Notes: generated from the letters alone by a model not told the origin. A stretch of DNA of 64,000 bases from JAAYAY01 sp964563135 (GCA_964563135.1 CAZLWV010000021.1:7037-71036); one strand, 5' to 3'. Positions 1 to 10,553 are shown, numbered from the stretch's first letter. Numbers and translations: made by a program.

Positions 1-1555
1 GGACTCCTTGCTGCCAGAGATAGTACCGCAATGGCGCATTGGCTGGACAAAGCGCCGCCAGCTCGTCTCCCGCAGCCATCTCTCGGGAAAGCACATCCAC
101 GAGAACCGGAGCCTCAGGGAAATACCCCGTGTCGGGATACGAGGTAATCTGTCCATGAGTAACCAGCAGCACCGCCGAGCAGCCGGCCAGGCCGAGCAGG
201 GCCCTTCGCAGCATCCGGCTGTTGGCGTTCAGAACGCCTGCAAAACCGACATCGACGACGACCAGCAGGAACGGGATGGCGTAGATCCAGGTTCTTGGAA
301 AGGGGATCGCGTGCTTGGCCAGCAGGATCGCCCCTCCTGCCAGCGCAAGGCAGGGGAGAAGGAGCACTGCGCCGCGGGCCTTCTGGCGGGCAAGAATGCA
401 GAAACCGACAGCGAGAAACGTAACTGCGGCGACCACGAGAAGAGACGGAATGTCGCGCGTGAAGTCCGTTGCCGTCTCAAAGACGTGCGCCGGAAGACCG
501 TTCAGGAATTCCGGCCAGGACAACGCCTTCACGAAACGGTTTCCCAGGACGGCTTGTGCCCCGTTACTGGCAATGAACGTGGGCGTGTACATCAATCCCA
601 CGAGTCCTGCCGTCATGATTCCGCACGGTACGAATAGGTGCGCTGCAGCCCAGAACACCGTGCGACCGCGTTGCAGGACGTTCAGCAGCACCCAAAGAAA
701 GACTCCCGCGGCCGGGAAGAGAAACGTCGGAACATCCCACAAGGCGGCTGCGACGACGAAGGAGACCAGACAGCACAGTCGTCTCGAAGGATGCTCGACA
801 AGACGCAGGCTGAGACCGGCCAGGCAGAGGCTCAGGAGGACCAGCAATGAGTACCCTCTTGCCATCGTGTCGAAGAACACGAGGTAAGGGAACAGGGCCA
901 CGCATGTGCAGCCGAGGAATCCACTGCGCGAACTGCGGGTGAGCAGTCTCGAAAGACAGAATGTCGCAGGAATCGTGGCGATTCCCGCCAGAACCGCCGG
1001 CAAGCGGATTGCGGCAGGGTGACCTCCGAAGACACCGACGGACAGCCGCACGAGAAGCGTATGCAGGACATGGTTGTTGGGAGCCGGGTAGTAGAACAGG
1101 TAAAGCGGACCTCGGTTCACAAACGCCACAAAGGTGACCGCCTCGTCGTAGCGCATCGGCTGGGCCAGGTAGTAGCAGCGAACCGCTGCTCCCAGGGCCG
1201 TCATCAGGGTCAGCCACACTGCCGCATCGCCGATCTTGACTGCCTTGCGCATCCAGATCCACGATGCGGCGAGTTCAGCGCCGATCAGGAAGGCCCAACG
1301 GATAGCCGTTCCGAAAAGGGTGGCATTGTGCCTGCGAATTGTGCAGAGGCTGACGGCGGCGGCCGCGATGGCAACGGCACCATACACTGCTGTGATCTGG
1401 TGCAAGACGGCAGCCCGCGCGACCCACGCGGGAGACGGCATGATCGCGTCCAGGAGCACAAGATGGATCGGCAGGAAGCTGGAGGCCATGAGCAGACAAC
1501 CGGTCAGCGCAAGCCCAAACGGCTCTACGTATCCGATCCGCCTCTTCATGGTCAT
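1..1555 (-). CDS. GT39/ArnT-like polytopic membrane glycosyltransferase (3' end outside window)
   Basis: The reading frame is open from ATG at 1555 to the window edge, giving about 518 residues without a stop. The protein is strongly hydrophobic with many predicted membrane segments. After the N-terminal helices it carries MRYDEAVTF (R135, D137, E138), and a little later a PNNHVLHT segment and a stretch like AIRLPAVLAG. This layout is typical of the GT39/PMT/ArnT superfamily, which transfers sugars from polyprenyl-phosphate donors in the membrane; the paired acidic residues fit the catalytic region. It starts 16 bp after the stop of the CapD-like gene on the same strand, so it is probably the next gene of the polysaccharide operon. 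I see no strong ribosome site, and a second ATG lies two codons in. Acceptor and donor are unknown. Confidence 0.8.
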   Translation of the reverse strand, partial: MTMKRRIGYVEPFGLALTGCLLMASSFLPIHLVLLDAIMPSPAWVARAAVLHQITAVYGAVAIAAAAVSLCTIRRHNATLFGTAIRWAFLIGAELAASWIWMRKAVKIGDAAVWLTLMTALGAAVRCYYLAQPMRYDEAVTFVAFVNRGPLYLFYYPAPNNHVLHTLLVRLSVGVFGGHPAAIRLPAVLAGIATIPATFCLSRLLTRSSRSGFLGCTCVALFPYLVFFDTMARGYSLLVLLSLCLAGLSLRLVEHPSRRLCCLVSFVVAAALWDVPTFLFPAAGVFLWVLLNVLQRGRTVFWAAAHLFVPCGIMTAGLVGLMYTPTFIASNGAQAVLGNRFVKALSWPEFLNGLPAHVFETATDFTRDIPSLLVVAAVTFLAVGFCILARQKARGAVLLLPCLALAGGAILLAKHAIPFPRTWIYAIPFLLVVVDVGFAGVLNANSRMLRRALLGLAGCSAVLLVTHGQITSYPDTGYFPEAPVLVDVLSREMAAGDELAALCPANAPLRYYLWQQGV

Positions 1556-1571
1556 GTACCGGCCAGTCGTT

Positions 1572-3500
1572 TCAGGCCGCCCAGCGTTGTCGTTCTTTGC
1601 ACTGCCCCGAGGGAGTGTATTCGGCAACAAGCTGCCGCAGCCGCTCCAGGACTGCCGTCTGCGGGCCGTTTGCCAGCCGCTCCAACTGGTCCACACCGGC
1701 AGAAATCTGATCGGGATCGCGTCGCTCGCGGTCGGCGATCATGATCTTGGAGTGGCGGGTGGGCAGGTTCTTCTCTCCTTCGGAATGGAGTTCCTCAAAC
1801 AGCTTCTCGCCGGGGCGCAGCCCGGTGAATTCGATTTCGATGTCGTCGCCCACCCGCAACCCGGAGAGGCGGATCATGTCGCTTGCCAGGTCGACGATAC
1901 GGATCGGTTCGCCCATGTCGAGCAGGAGGATCTCGCCGTCGTTGCCGATAGCCCCGGCCTGGATCACTAGCTGCGCGGCTTCGGGAATCGTCATGAAGAA
2001 CCGCTGCATGCGCGGGTCGGTGACCGTGACCGGCCCCCCCGCCGCGATCTGTTGTCGGAACACGGGAACCACACTCCCGGCCGAGTCGAGCACGTTGCCG
2101 AACCGCACCGTGATGAAACGGCACTCCGATTTGCCGGCACGGGACTGCACGTACATTTCGGCCGCGCGTTTGCAGGCTCCCATGACGCTTGTCGGATTGA
2201 CGGCCTTGTCGGTCGAGATCATCACGAAGGTGTCGACCCCGTACCCCTGGGCCAGGTCCGCCAGGCAACGAGTGGCACCGAGGATGTTCTTGACCGCCTC
2301 GCCGGCGTGCGATTCCATCAACGGCACATGCTTGTACGCCGCCGCATGGAACACCACCTGAGGGCGATACTGCTCCAGAAGACCGGCCATCCTTTCCCGA
2401 TCGAGAACGTCGGCCATGCAGACCTCGATCTCCGTGTCCGGCATCTCCGCCCGCAGTTCCCGCTCCAGGAAGAATTGCCCCGTCTCGCTGCGATCGACGA
2501 GTACCAGCCGCCTGGGAGAGAAAGGCAGCAGTTGCCGACAGATCTCCGACCCGATGCTCCCCGCACTCCCCGTGATCATCAACGTGCAGCCCTCGAGCCA
2601 CTCTCGCAGGTTCGACGTTTCCAGTTCAACGGGCTCTCTCCGCAACAGGTCTTCAATGGCCACCGGCCGAGGATGGATGTCGACTTTGCCGCAGATCAAC
2701 TCCTGGTAGCTCGGCAGCACCTTGACGTGCATGCCCTGGCGACGAGCCTGCTCGACAAGGCGGCGGACCTGCTTTCCCGTCAATGCGTCGCGAACGATCA
2801 GCACCTCGTCCACGCCATGCCGCAGGGCCAGGTGGCAGGTCTCGTCGAGATGGCCCATAATGCGAACCCCGCCGATCCGGGCACCGAGACGGCCGCGCTC
2901 CGTATCGATCACACCCAGCACGTGGTAGCCGAGCCGGATGTTGCCATGGATCGCCCGAACAAGGACCTCGGCCGAGTTATTGGCCCCAACGATGATCGTT
3001 GCCTTCTTGTCGCCCAGGAAGAGGAGCGAACAACTCCGCTCCTGGAGGATGCGGAGCAGGCCCCGAAGTCCCGCCACCACGGCAATCGTGGTGCCCCAGT
3101 CGATGGCAAACACGGTGCGGGGAACCGGTTGATAGGCCAGGAACACGCGTTCCACAAGAACGGTCATGACCACACTCACCGTGACCGCTTCGATCAACGT
3201 GAGCACGTCGTCGAAGGTCACATAACGTCCCCATCCGCGCAGCAGTCCGAACCACGTGAACACGATGAGTTTGATTCCGACCACGATCTCCACGGCCGCC
3301 CAGAATCGCCACATCTCGCGGGGACCGAGCTGGCCCTCATATCGCAGCCAAAGACTCAGGTAGTACGTCCCAACAAAAACCACGGATAGCACCGCGACCG
3401 CCGCGGTCCGCCGCGCAATCCACGGTATTCTGCGGCCGAGATGGACCAGCCATCCGGTCGGTGTTTCGTTGGCATTGCATTCGATCCGTTCGGGACTCAT
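1572..3500 (-). CDS. CapD/WbpM/FlaA1-family membrane nucleotide-sugar dehydratase/epimerase
   Basis: This 642-aa protein has about four N-terminal membrane helices (residues 30-150), a CoA-binding-like Rossmann segment (VGANNSAEVL near 171) and a C-terminal extended SDR domain. The NAD(P) motif is TGSAGSIGSE at 310-319. The catalytic region is STDKAVNPTSVMGACKR at 429-445, with Met440 where classical SDRs have Tyr and Lys444 retained; that Tyr-to-Met change is normal for this family. Family members (WbpM, PglF, CapD) act as 4,6-dehydratases on UDP-GlcNAc at the inner membrane, making precursors for deoxy-amino sugars. The length matches the long membrane-bound form. It lies 63 bp after the O-antigen-ligase gene in the same orientation. 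The exact sugar cannot be told from sequence. Confidence 0.92.
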   Translation of the reverse strand: MSPERIECNANETPTGWLVHLGRRIPWIARRTAAVAVLSVVFVGTYYLSLWLRYEGQLGPREMWRFWAAVEIVVGIKLIVFTWFGLLRGWGRYVTFDDVLTLIEAVTVSVVMTVLVERVFLAYQPVPRTVFAIDWGTTIAVVAGLRGLLRILQERSCSLLFLGDKKATIIVGANNSAEVLVRAIHGNIRLGYHVLGVIDTERGRLGARIGGVRIMGHLDETCHLALRHGVDEVLIVRDALTGKQVRRLVEQARRQGMHVKVLPSYQELICGKVDIHPRPVAIEDLLRREPVELETSNLREWLEGCTLMITGSAGSIGSEICRQLLPFSPRRLVLVDRSETGQFFLERELRAEMPDTEIEVCMADVLDRERMAGLLEQYRPQVVFHAAAYKHVPLMESHAGEAVKNILGATRCLADLAQGYGVDTFVMISTDKAVNPTSVMGACKRAAEMYVQSRAGKSECRFITVRFGNVLDSAGSVVPVFRQQIAAGGPVTVTDPRMQRFFMTIPEAAQLVIQAGAIGNDGEILLLDMGEPIRIVDLASDMIRLSGLRVGDDIEIEFTGLRPGEKLFEELHSEGEKNLPTRHSKIMIADRERRDPDQISAGVDQLERLANGPQTAVLERLRQLVAEYTPSGQCKERQRWAA

Positions 3501-3563
3501 ATTTCACTCGGGGGCTCAGGGCAGCTCGTTCCTGGTTGTCGTGAAGTTCAGAAGAGGCAATCC

Positions 3564-6500
3564 TCAGCGGCGATAGACGGGCAGCGGCGATCCCGGCGCG
3601 GCAGCGGGGATTGTCGGGTTGATCTGGGAGGGAAGCGGAGAACCGTCGGGCTGGAAGTAGCCCGGTTCCTGCCGTTCTACTGGCGATTCGGGCGGCGGTG
3701 CCCCCATGGCCTGTGATCCTGATGCCGGCTGGCCCGGTCCATACTCCACCCCGCCAACGGGTACCTGAAGGCGTGCTTCCAGATAATCAGTCCCTGGCGG
3801 ATAGAATCCGCTCAGGTGTCGCGAGCGCGATCCTTCGGGATCGAGAAGCATGCGTTTGACATCGGTCAAGCGGCGTTTCAACTTGCTGTTCCCCGGCTTG
3901 GCGCGGCTGCACCATGCCAGATGCTCGTCTGCTTCCGCGTATCGACCGGTTTCAGACAGCAGGAACCCAAGCCGGTAACGGGCGTCAAAGCTGTGAGAAT
4001 CGCACTCGACGGCGTGACGGCCGCAGGCGACAGCGTCCTCGGGGCGCAACATGTCCTGGTAGGCCGACATCGCACTCAGCCAGCATTCGGCCGCCGCCTC
4101 GGGCCTGCCGCCGGCCTTTTCCGCTTCTGCCTGGGTCGCCGCCGCGCGGGCGATGGCCTCCAGAAGCGGCGTCAGCTCGGCCGGTTCGGCAATCGGCAGG
4201 TAACGGCACTGCATGTACTTGAGAGTCTCCAGATCGGGCTGGAAATACGACAGGATGAACTGCAATGGAATACGCCCTGCCGTCCAGTCGATCAACTGCC
4301 GCCGATAAATCGGTCCGGCGTTGTACGATTTCAGCCAGAAGTCGAGCGCATCATCCCCCCGGCCGGCCAGCCATGCCTCGCGGCCGGCGTGAAAGAGGAC
4401 AGTGCCGTTATGTGGGCGGACCCGCAGCGCCTGGTCGACAAAATCCCAGGCCGGAGTCTTGAGTTCCACGTCGAGGAAGCAGAGTTCTCCGAGATACAGA
4501 TAGCCTTCTCCCTGCATCGGACAGAGGGCCACAGCCGCCCTGGCATGGTCCAGCGAGAGCTTCAGGTACCGATAGTGTTCGCCGAAAGCCATCAACAACC
4601 AGTTTTCCAGTTCCGCCGTTGACGAGTATCCGGCACTCACGGCCGCATCGCGTATCATGCTCAGCGGCATCCGGTTAATCGCTCTCTCCTGGGCAAACTG
4701 GAACAGCCGCAGATAGGCCCCCGCCAGTGCAAGCTGCGCCTGGGCGTTGGTGGGGTCGTGGCGAACCGTTTCCAGCAGTTCCGCCACCATGGCACGTTCG
4801 TTTTCCAGCTCCTGGGCCAAAACCTGCTGCCGAGCAGCCTCCTGGCGCACGGCAGCCGCCCTGAGATCCTCGGGAAAGAACTTCGTTTCTTCGGGCAGTT
4901 CCGCGGTCGGCGGGTTGAGAAACGCCGCTCGTTGGAGAATCTGGTAGCGTGTCCAGTGGGGCCCGGCCTGCAACGGCCCCAGTTGCGACATCACCATGGC
5001 TGCCTCTGCCGCCACAGCGACGAGGGCCGCCAGCCAGGCCATCGGACGCGCCAGCACGAAGCGATCTCGCTCGCGGCGCTGTTCACCGTGCGTGAACTGG
5101 CTCATCCGGCAGGTGCATGCGGCGAGCACCAATACCGGGATCAGGCAGCCGGGGGTGTACCAGACGAAATCGACGCAACTGTGCACCGTGCTGGCCAGAA
5201 GCGAGGCAGCCGCGGCGCCCACCGCCACGAAGGCGCGCGATGAAGCGGCGCGAAGCAGGCCACGACCTGTCCAGAAGCTGCCCAGCAAGATGGCGAGCAT
5301 CACCAGGACCAGCCCGGGGATGCCGGCCTCCATCGCAACCTGCAGATACCCGTTCTCGGCATGGGTGTAGAACCTGTATCCCGGCCGCGTTTCCAGGTAG
5401 AGCGGATAGACTTCGCGAAAGCTTCCCGCGCCCGACCCGAGCCAGGCAAAGTCGGGAATCGCCTTGAGGGTTGTCTGCCAGATAACCCGACGGCCTTCGG
5501 CGTTGTCGACCTCTTCGATCGATCCGGAAGCGAGTTCCTCAAGCCGACCCCCCATCGTTTCCTCGCTTCCCACCAGCAGCAATCCGCCGAAGAGGATCGC
5601 GACTGCAGTCAGACCGAAAGCGAATTTTCCTCGGACGGCTCCCGCCCGGTAGCAAACGGCGATGACCAGCAGGACAGCCAGTCCGGCCGCCAGCGCGCCG
5701 CCTCGGGAAAGGCTCATGAGCAGGGCCAGAAAGACCACCACCAGCCCGGCAAATCGCAGGCCCATGTTGAGTGTCTCGCCCCGATGATGCACTTTCCTCG
5801 TGCGAAAACCGGTATCGCAGCGTGCTCCGAACCGCCGCATCCCGTCTTGTACCCACCAGATCACCGGCCCGAGTCCCAAGGCCAGGAACTGGGCAAAGTG
5901 GTTCCGGTTGGTGAACGCCCCTTTTGCGGCATCGTCGGTCATGGCGAACGGGTCCTGGTAGACCCAGAAGAACTTCCCGTTGCTGGTCACGTACTGGAGC
6001 AATCCAAAGAGTGCCATCCCCACGGCAGCGTATGCAACCCAGCACAGAAGCCGCTCAACGTCTTCCAGGGACCGGATTCGCTGCATCGTTACCCAGAAGA
6101 CCAGGGCGTATGCAGCCAGCAGCACGAGCCCATTGCGTGTTTCTCCGGGCGCCAATGAGATCTGGGTCCAGGAAGGCAGACCCGCCGAGGCCTTCTCGGC
6201 CCAGAGCGGCAGCAACTGTGCCACCTTCGGCGACAGCCGGGCAATCCAGTCGCCTGGCAGAGGACAGAGCTGCAGTGCCACCAGACCGACCGCGGCGGCC
6301 AATAGCAGGTGGGCTCCGGAACGTCGCCAGTACTGGCGCGGCAAGAGACATTGACGCAACCACCACACTGAGGCGGCCGTGGTAGCACACAACGTCAGGC
6401 CAAAGTAGCCGGCCGTACTGCGCCCTCCCAGAAGGAGCGGCACGACGAAAATGCATGCCGCCAGGGCACCGTCCACGACATTCAGCAGCCATCGCGCCCA

Positions 6501-6566
6501 GGTTTCCACACCGGTCTCGTCCGGCCTGCCGGATGCACCGACTGAGAATCGTGCTTCCTTCGCCAT
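3564..6566 (-). CDS. O-antigen ligase/Wzy-like polymerase with C-terminal TPR domain
   Basis: The 1000-aa protein has an N-terminal half of about a dozen hydrophobic segments with the Wzy_C signature region: LLMSLSRGGALAAGL near residue 290 and HAENGYLQVAMEAGIPG near 405. From about 530 it becomes soluble and helical with TPR-like repeats, for example NAQAQLALAGAYLRLFQFA and ARYRLGFLLSETGRYAEADE, and it ends in a Pro/Gly-rich tail. Wzy/WaaL proteins join or polymerise lipid-linked oligosaccharides on the periplasmic face; fused TPRs are known in planctomycete members. It lies between the tyrosine kinase and the CapD-like gene, so polymerase or ligase of the locus polysaccharide is the best guess. 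Ligase and polymerase roles cannot be separated by sequence. Confidence 0.88.
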   Translation of the reverse strand: MAKEARFSVGASGRPDETGVETWARWLLNVVDGALAACIFVVPLLLGGRSTAGYFGLTLCATTAASVWWLRQCLLPRQYWRRSGAHLLLAAAVGLVALQLCPLPGDWIARLSPKVAQLLPLWAEKASAGLPSWTQISLAPGETRNGLVLLAAYALVFWVTMQRIRSLEDVERLLCWVAYAAVGMALFGLLQYVTSNGKFFWVYQDPFAMTDDAAKGAFTNRNHFAQFLALGLGPVIWWVQDGMRRFGARCDTGFRTRKVHHRGETLNMGLRFAGLVVVFLALLMSLSRGGALAAGLAVLLVIAVCYRAGAVRGKFAFGLTAVAILFGGLLLVGSEETMGGRLEELASGSIEEVDNAEGRRVIWQTTLKAIPDFAWLGSGAGSFREVYPLYLETRPGYRFYTHAENGYLQVAMEAGIPGLVLVMLAILLGSFWTGRGLLRAASSRAFVAVGAAAASLLASTVHSCVDFVWYTPGCLIPVLVLAACTCRMSQFTHGEQRRERDRFVLARPMAWLAALVAVAAEAAMVMSQLGPLQAGPHWTRYQILQRAAFLNPPTAELPEETKFFPEDLRAAAVRQEAARQQVLAQELENERAMVAELLETVRHDPTNAQAQLALAGAYLRLFQFAQERAINRMPLSMIRDAAVSAGYSSTAELENWLLMAFGEHYRYLKLSLDHARAAVALCPMQGEGYLYLGELCFLDVELKTPAWDFVDQALRVRPHNGTVLFHAGREAWLAGRGDDALDFWLKSYNAGPIYRRQLIDWTAGRIPLQFILSYFQPDLETLKYMQCRYLPIAEPAELTPLLEAIARAAATQAEAEKAGGRPEAAAECWLSAMSAYQDMLRPEDAVACGRHAVECDSHSFDARYRLGFLLSETGRYAEADEHLAWCSRAKPGNSKLKRRLTDVKRMLLDPEGSRSRHLSGFYPPGTDYLEARLQVPVGGVEYGPGQPASGSQAMGAPPPESPVERQEPGYFQPDGSPLPSQINPTIPAAAPGSPLPVYRR

Positions 6567-6796
6567 GGTTCTATCCGCCTCGGGATTGTCTCATCTGTCG
6601 GAATCTGGGGGCCATTGGTTCCGCTCTTGATGGTGGAACACTGGTACGCTGCTGCCCCAGGAACCGGGGTCCCGCTGGTCACCCTCGTTTCACAATCAAT
6701 GCAGGGCTCCAAAATGACTCTGACTGGACGGTCCGTGTCTCGGGACAGGAGACGCTGCCGTCCCTCCGACTGACTGCGAACGTGGGATTCAATGGT

Positions 6797-9133
6797 CTAC
6801 GCGGCCCCGCGGCGTCTTGGGTCCCTCAATTGGCTCAGGTCTATGCCACCTTCTCTGCCGGAACCGCTGCCACCGATACCGCGGCTTACGGGCTCGGGCG
6901 GGCAATCCACCTCGTCCTGGTAGTTGGGGCATTCTGCCTGGTCTTCACGGTCGGCCGTGTAGTCGACGGCGTAGCCGTAGTAGCTTGAACCGGCATGGTC
7001 GCCCACGCGATTGGCCACCATGCCGATCACCGGGATCTTGAGCATGCCGAAGCTTTCAACGGCCCGCAGCACCATCCGCCGCTGGTTCTTGAGCGGCTGG
7101 ATCACCATCAGCACACCGTCCACCAGTTGGCCGATGATTGCCGTATCGCTGGCCACCAAGGCGGGGGGGCTGTCGATGAGGATTCGATCGTAACGGGCGT
7201 CAGCCCATGCCAGCAGATCCGCAAAACACTGACCGCCGAGCAATTCCGCCGGATTCATCGGCCGGGGTCCGGAGGGGAGAATGTCCAGCCCCGGAATGCC
7301 AGTGTTTCGGACAAGCTGTTGGGCAACATTGCCAACAGGCCCCTGGGCCCGAATGACGTTGGACAGGCCCTCCGCCCCGCGGAAACCCAGCATGGACGAC
7401 AGGCCCGGACGGCGCAGATCCGCGTCGATCAGCAGGGTCCGTTTTCCGCTGCTGGCGCAGGCAATCGCGAGGTTGGCAAGCACGGTCGTCTTTCCGTCTC
7501 CGGGCTCCGCGCTGGTCACCACCAGGCGGCGCGAATGGTCGCGGGCCATGCCGAGCGATGTCCGTAGCGTGCGGAAGGCTTCGCTCTCCGGCGCATCCGG
7601 CTCGGCCACCAGTTGCAGGGTGCCGACGCCATGCCCTTCCCGGCGAGGAAGATCCTGAACAACGGCCATGACGGGCACGCCCACCTGAGCCTGAAGTTCC
7701 TCCACCGAGCGGAACCGGTCGTCGAGCGTATCGAGTACATAGACGGCTGCCAGCCCTGTTGCCAGCCCGGCCAGCAGCGCCAGCAGGGCCACGCGTCGCA
7801 GATTGGGGGAAACCGGGGCCGTGGCTTGAACCGGGTCGCTGACGACTTCCGCCCGAAGGATCGGACCGTTTTCGGCACCGTTCAGGGTGGCGAGTTGATT
7901 GAGTAGGCGTTCGCGCATCTGTTCGCACCACTCGATCTCACCTTCAATGACCTCGATGCGGATGAGCTGCCCGCTGATGCCGATGACTTTCTGACGCGCT
8001 GCTTCCTCGGCCCGGGCCATTTGTTCTCCGTACCGTTTCAGCGAATCGACCTTCTGCCTCAAGAGTCCGACCAGCGTGTGTGCCAGTTGCTCCCTCTCCA
8101 TTCCGTTGACTGCCCCCTGGCCGGGGCCCAACACCCTGTCGGCCGCCTGAATCCTGGAGCGAAGGTTTTCAACTTCAGGGTGCCTGTCTCCATAGTGGGC
8201 GATCATGCCTTCCAGGTCGCCGATATCCTTGATGCGCTGCCGCTGGATCTCCCACCGCTGAGAATCCAGTCCGAGTACGGTCATCAACATCTCCCGCCCG
8301 ACGGTTTCCTCAACTGCCATGATGTGGGGCTGCAGATCGTCGCCGTTTGCGATCGCCGCCTGGAGACTGGCCAGTTTTCCTTCGATCTCAAAGCGTTCGT
8401 ATTCCTTGAGCCAGCGCTCCTTCTTATGACTGATATACTCCTCGACCGCGGGGTGCTGGGCTTTCGAATCGGCCTCGGTCCCCACGAAATCTCCGCACTC
8501 TGCCCGCTTCTGTTCGAGCAGAAGACGCCACGTTTCCAACTGGCGGCTGATTTCCACCTGCTGCTCCTGCATACCGGCAATCAGTTCCTCAGCCGTGCGC
8601 TTGTGGAGAACGTTCATGAACTCGAGATAGGATTCTACGATCTGGTTGACCACGGCCACCGCGGCTGCCGGGTCACGAGAGAGATATTCGATCTCAATGT
8701 TGTTGGTGCCGTATATGCTTTTGGCCGAAAGGTTTCTCTGAATTGCCGCCACCCACTTCGAACGGGGGACTTCTGCCAGATCGACACGCCCCTCGGCTGG
8801 CAGTTTCTCGACTGCGTCGGCCACGACGTTGGAACTACTGATCAGTCGCTCAAAGGTCGGCATGAGATTCTTGCCATTGCTCCCCTGGCCGGAGATTCCC
8901 GTACTCTTGGTTTCATCTCCCGAAGCGAGAATCAGAAGTTCTGCGCGTGCGGAATAGAGTCTTGTAGCCGTGGAGTAATAGAGGGCGCCAAGAGCCAGGC
9001 TTACGAAAACACAGAGTATCACCACGCTCTTGCGGTGCTTCACGGCCATCGCAAACTGGAGCAGCGCGTGGACGATGTGCGACGACGGCTCGCTTTTTCC
9101 CCGCGTCTGCGGTGCAAGGGGCTCTTCCATCAT
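6797..9133 (-). CDS. Wzc-like polysaccharide co-polymerase and BY-kinase (tyrosine autokinase)
   Basis: The protein has an N-terminal membrane helix, a long periplasmic coiled-coil Wzz region, a second helix (about LLALLAGLATGLAAVYVL) and a cytoplasmic ATPase. Counting from an upstream TTG at 9190, the kinase motifs are Walker A AEPGDGKT (561-568), Walker A' LLIDADLRRP (586-595) and Walker B ILIDSPP (670-676). I start it at ATG 9133, with an in-frame ATG directly after, because the upstream codon is only TTG. The C-terminal tail has few tyrosines (SYYGYAVDY plus one more), fewer than the usual Tyr cluster. Family role: autophosphorylation and chain-length control of exported polysaccharide with Wza. 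The matching phosphatase is encoded at 14447-15244. Confidence 0.93.
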   Translation of the reverse strand: MMEEPLAPQTRGKSEPSSHIVHALLQFAMAVKHRKSVVILCVFVSLALGALYYSTATRLYSARAELLILASGDETKSTGISGQGSNGKNLMPTFERLISSSNVVADAVEKLPAEGRVDLAEVPRSKWVAAIQRNLSAKSIYGTNNIEIEYLSRDPAAAVAVVNQIVESYLEFMNVLHKRTAEELIAGMQEQQVEISRQLETWRLLLEQKRAECGDFVGTEADSKAQHPAVEEYISHKKERWLKEYERFEIEGKLASLQAAIANGDDLQPHIMAVEETVGREMLMTVLGLDSQRWEIQRQRIKDIGDLEGMIAHYGDRHPEVENLRSRIQAADRVLGPGQGAVNGMEREQLAHTLVGLLRQKVDSLKRYGEQMARAEEAARQKVIGISGQLIRIEVIEGEIEWCEQMRERLLNQLATLNGAENGPILRAEVVSDPVQATAPVSPNLRRVALLALLAGLATGLAAVYVLDTLDDRFRSVEELQAQVGVPVMAVVQDLPRREGHGVGTLQLVAEPDAPESEAFRTLRTSLGMARDHSRRLVVTSAEPGDGKTTVLANLAIACASSGKRTLLIDADLRRPGLSSMLGFRGAEGLSNVIRAQGPVGNVAQQLVRNTGIPGLDILPSGPRPMNPAELLGGQCFADLLAWADARYDRILIDSPPALVASDTAIIGQLVDGVLMVIQPLKNQRRMVLRAVESFGMLKIPVIGMVANRVGDHAGSSYYGYAVDYTADREDQAECPNYQDEVDCPPEPVSRGIGGSGSGREGGIDLSQLRDPRRRGAA

Positions 9134-9198
9134 GTTCGTATCGATCCTGAGTCTCGGATTCTGCCCTGCGGCCAGATCGCGATATCGCAACTGCCCGT

Positions 9199-10326
9199 CT
9201 AGAAGAGAGCCATGGAACCGCCCACGCTCACCCGGAAGAAGGATTTCAACGCTTCGAAGGTCATGGTGATCGGTGTCTCCTCAACGATCACGACGTCGTT
9301 TTCCTGGATACGGATATTGCCGCGGTTCATGAGTGCCTCGCGGAAACTTGCCTTGATCGTGATCGGCGTGTCCGAGTCGGCGACGCGTCGAAGGACGATC
9401 ACGCTGTCGGCAAAAGGCGTGCTCATGCCGCCGGCTAGTCCGATTGCGTTGACCAGGTAGACATCCTCGTTGGGCGGCATCTCGAAATCGCCAGGGCTCT
9501 TCACCAGTCCCGACACCTGGATCTTCCGCTCGGGCTGCTTCTGCACGTGTACCACGTCGCCATCGTCGAGATAGTAGACCCCTTTCCCCTCCCGGGCCGC
9601 CGTAACCAGATTGATCTCGATCGTCTCGGGTTCTTCGCCCGGAGCTTCATCATAGCTGGCCAGCACGACCGAGTTGCTGGTCCCCGCCACACGCAGCGGG
9701 TTGCCTCGCAGCGCGTCGGGTGCGTTGGTGCTCATCGCCGGTCGCCGGATCGTCACCCTGGCACTGGCGTCTTCCGTGGGACCACCCGCAGCCAGGATCG
9801 CATTCAGGAGCGTACAGTTGCCCCGCGGAACCTCGACCACTCCCTGTGTGGTGACCGCCCCGCTCACAGCGATCTTGTTCATCCGCTGTTCCTCGATCTT
9901 CACGGACACGTGAGGTGTCCGGAAGATCTGGCGTTCCATGCCGGCAATCTCGATCGCGCGCGAAGCCTCGTCCGGCGTCAGGCCGTTGACGACGACCGAT
10001 CCGATCAGTGGCACGTTGGCTGTACCGTCCGGCCCGACGTTGACCTTGACGGGTTCGAGCTTGTTGATGCCATACCCGGAAAACACTTCAATCAGCAAGA
10101 GGTCGCCGATGCCGATCTGATTGCTGCGTACCGAACAGGATGTCAGCCGGGAAAGGTCGGCCCTATTGAGCCGATCGATCGGCCTGGCGATGTATTCCGA
10201 CGGAAGTTCCGTAGCGCGATAGGTCGCTGTTACGCACCCACCGGCAGAGAATACTGCCAGGAAGGTCGCAATCAGTCCGCCGATGCACCACCAGACGGGC
10301 GGCGCTCGATGCGATTTCGTCGTCAT
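9199..10326 (-). CDS. Wza-like polysaccharide export lipoprotein with SLBB domains
   Basis: I chose ATG 10326 because it begins a clean lipoprotein signal: a short basic start, a hydrophobic stretch (IGGLIATFLAVF) and a lipobox ending AGG-C. An upstream GTG would add 12 unlikely residues. The mature part holds the polysaccharide export domain (IGIGDLLLIEVFSGYGIN, then VNVGPDGTANVPLIG) followed by SLBB-type beta-grasp segments (INKIAVSGAVTTQGVVEVP and RKIQVSGLVKSPGDFEMP). Homologues form the outer-membrane channel for capsule or EPS and dock on Wzc, whose gene follows 65 bp downstream. The length of 375 aa is normal for Wza/EpsE-type proteins. Confidence 0.93.
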   Translation of the reverse strand: MTTKSHRAPPVWWCIGGLIATFLAVFSAGGCVTATYRATELPSEYIARPIDRLNRADLSRLTSCSVRSNQIGIGDLLLIEVFSGYGINKLEPVKVNVGPDGTANVPLIGSVVVNGLTPDEASRAIEIAGMERQIFRTPHVSVKIEEQRMNKIAVSGAVTTQGVVEVPRGNCTLLNAILAAGGPTEDASARVTIRRPAMSTNAPDALRGNPLRVAGTSNSVVLASYDEAPGEEPETIEINLVTAAREGKGVYYLDDGDVVHVQKQPERKIQVSGLVKSPGDFEMPPNEDVYLVNAIGLAGGMSTPFADSVIVLRRVADSDTPITIKASFREALMNRGNIRIQENDVVIVEETPITMTFEALKSFFRVSVGGSMALF

Positions 10327-10553
10327 GCAACGAACCTGTACATTTCGGAGAAGAGAAGGCACGTGCGACCATGCACACAGAGGCTCACTTCAACACGCGT
10401 TGTCTGGCGGCCGCAACCCGCCAAACGCCTCCAGGGCACGTCCTCGCGCGATATGGATCCCGCAACACCGTTCTGGAGACGGTCTAATAGCAGGAAAACC
10501 CCCTGAAAGTCAACCGCAGTTCCCAGTTCGGGCTCGGAAATGCAGCGCAGTGC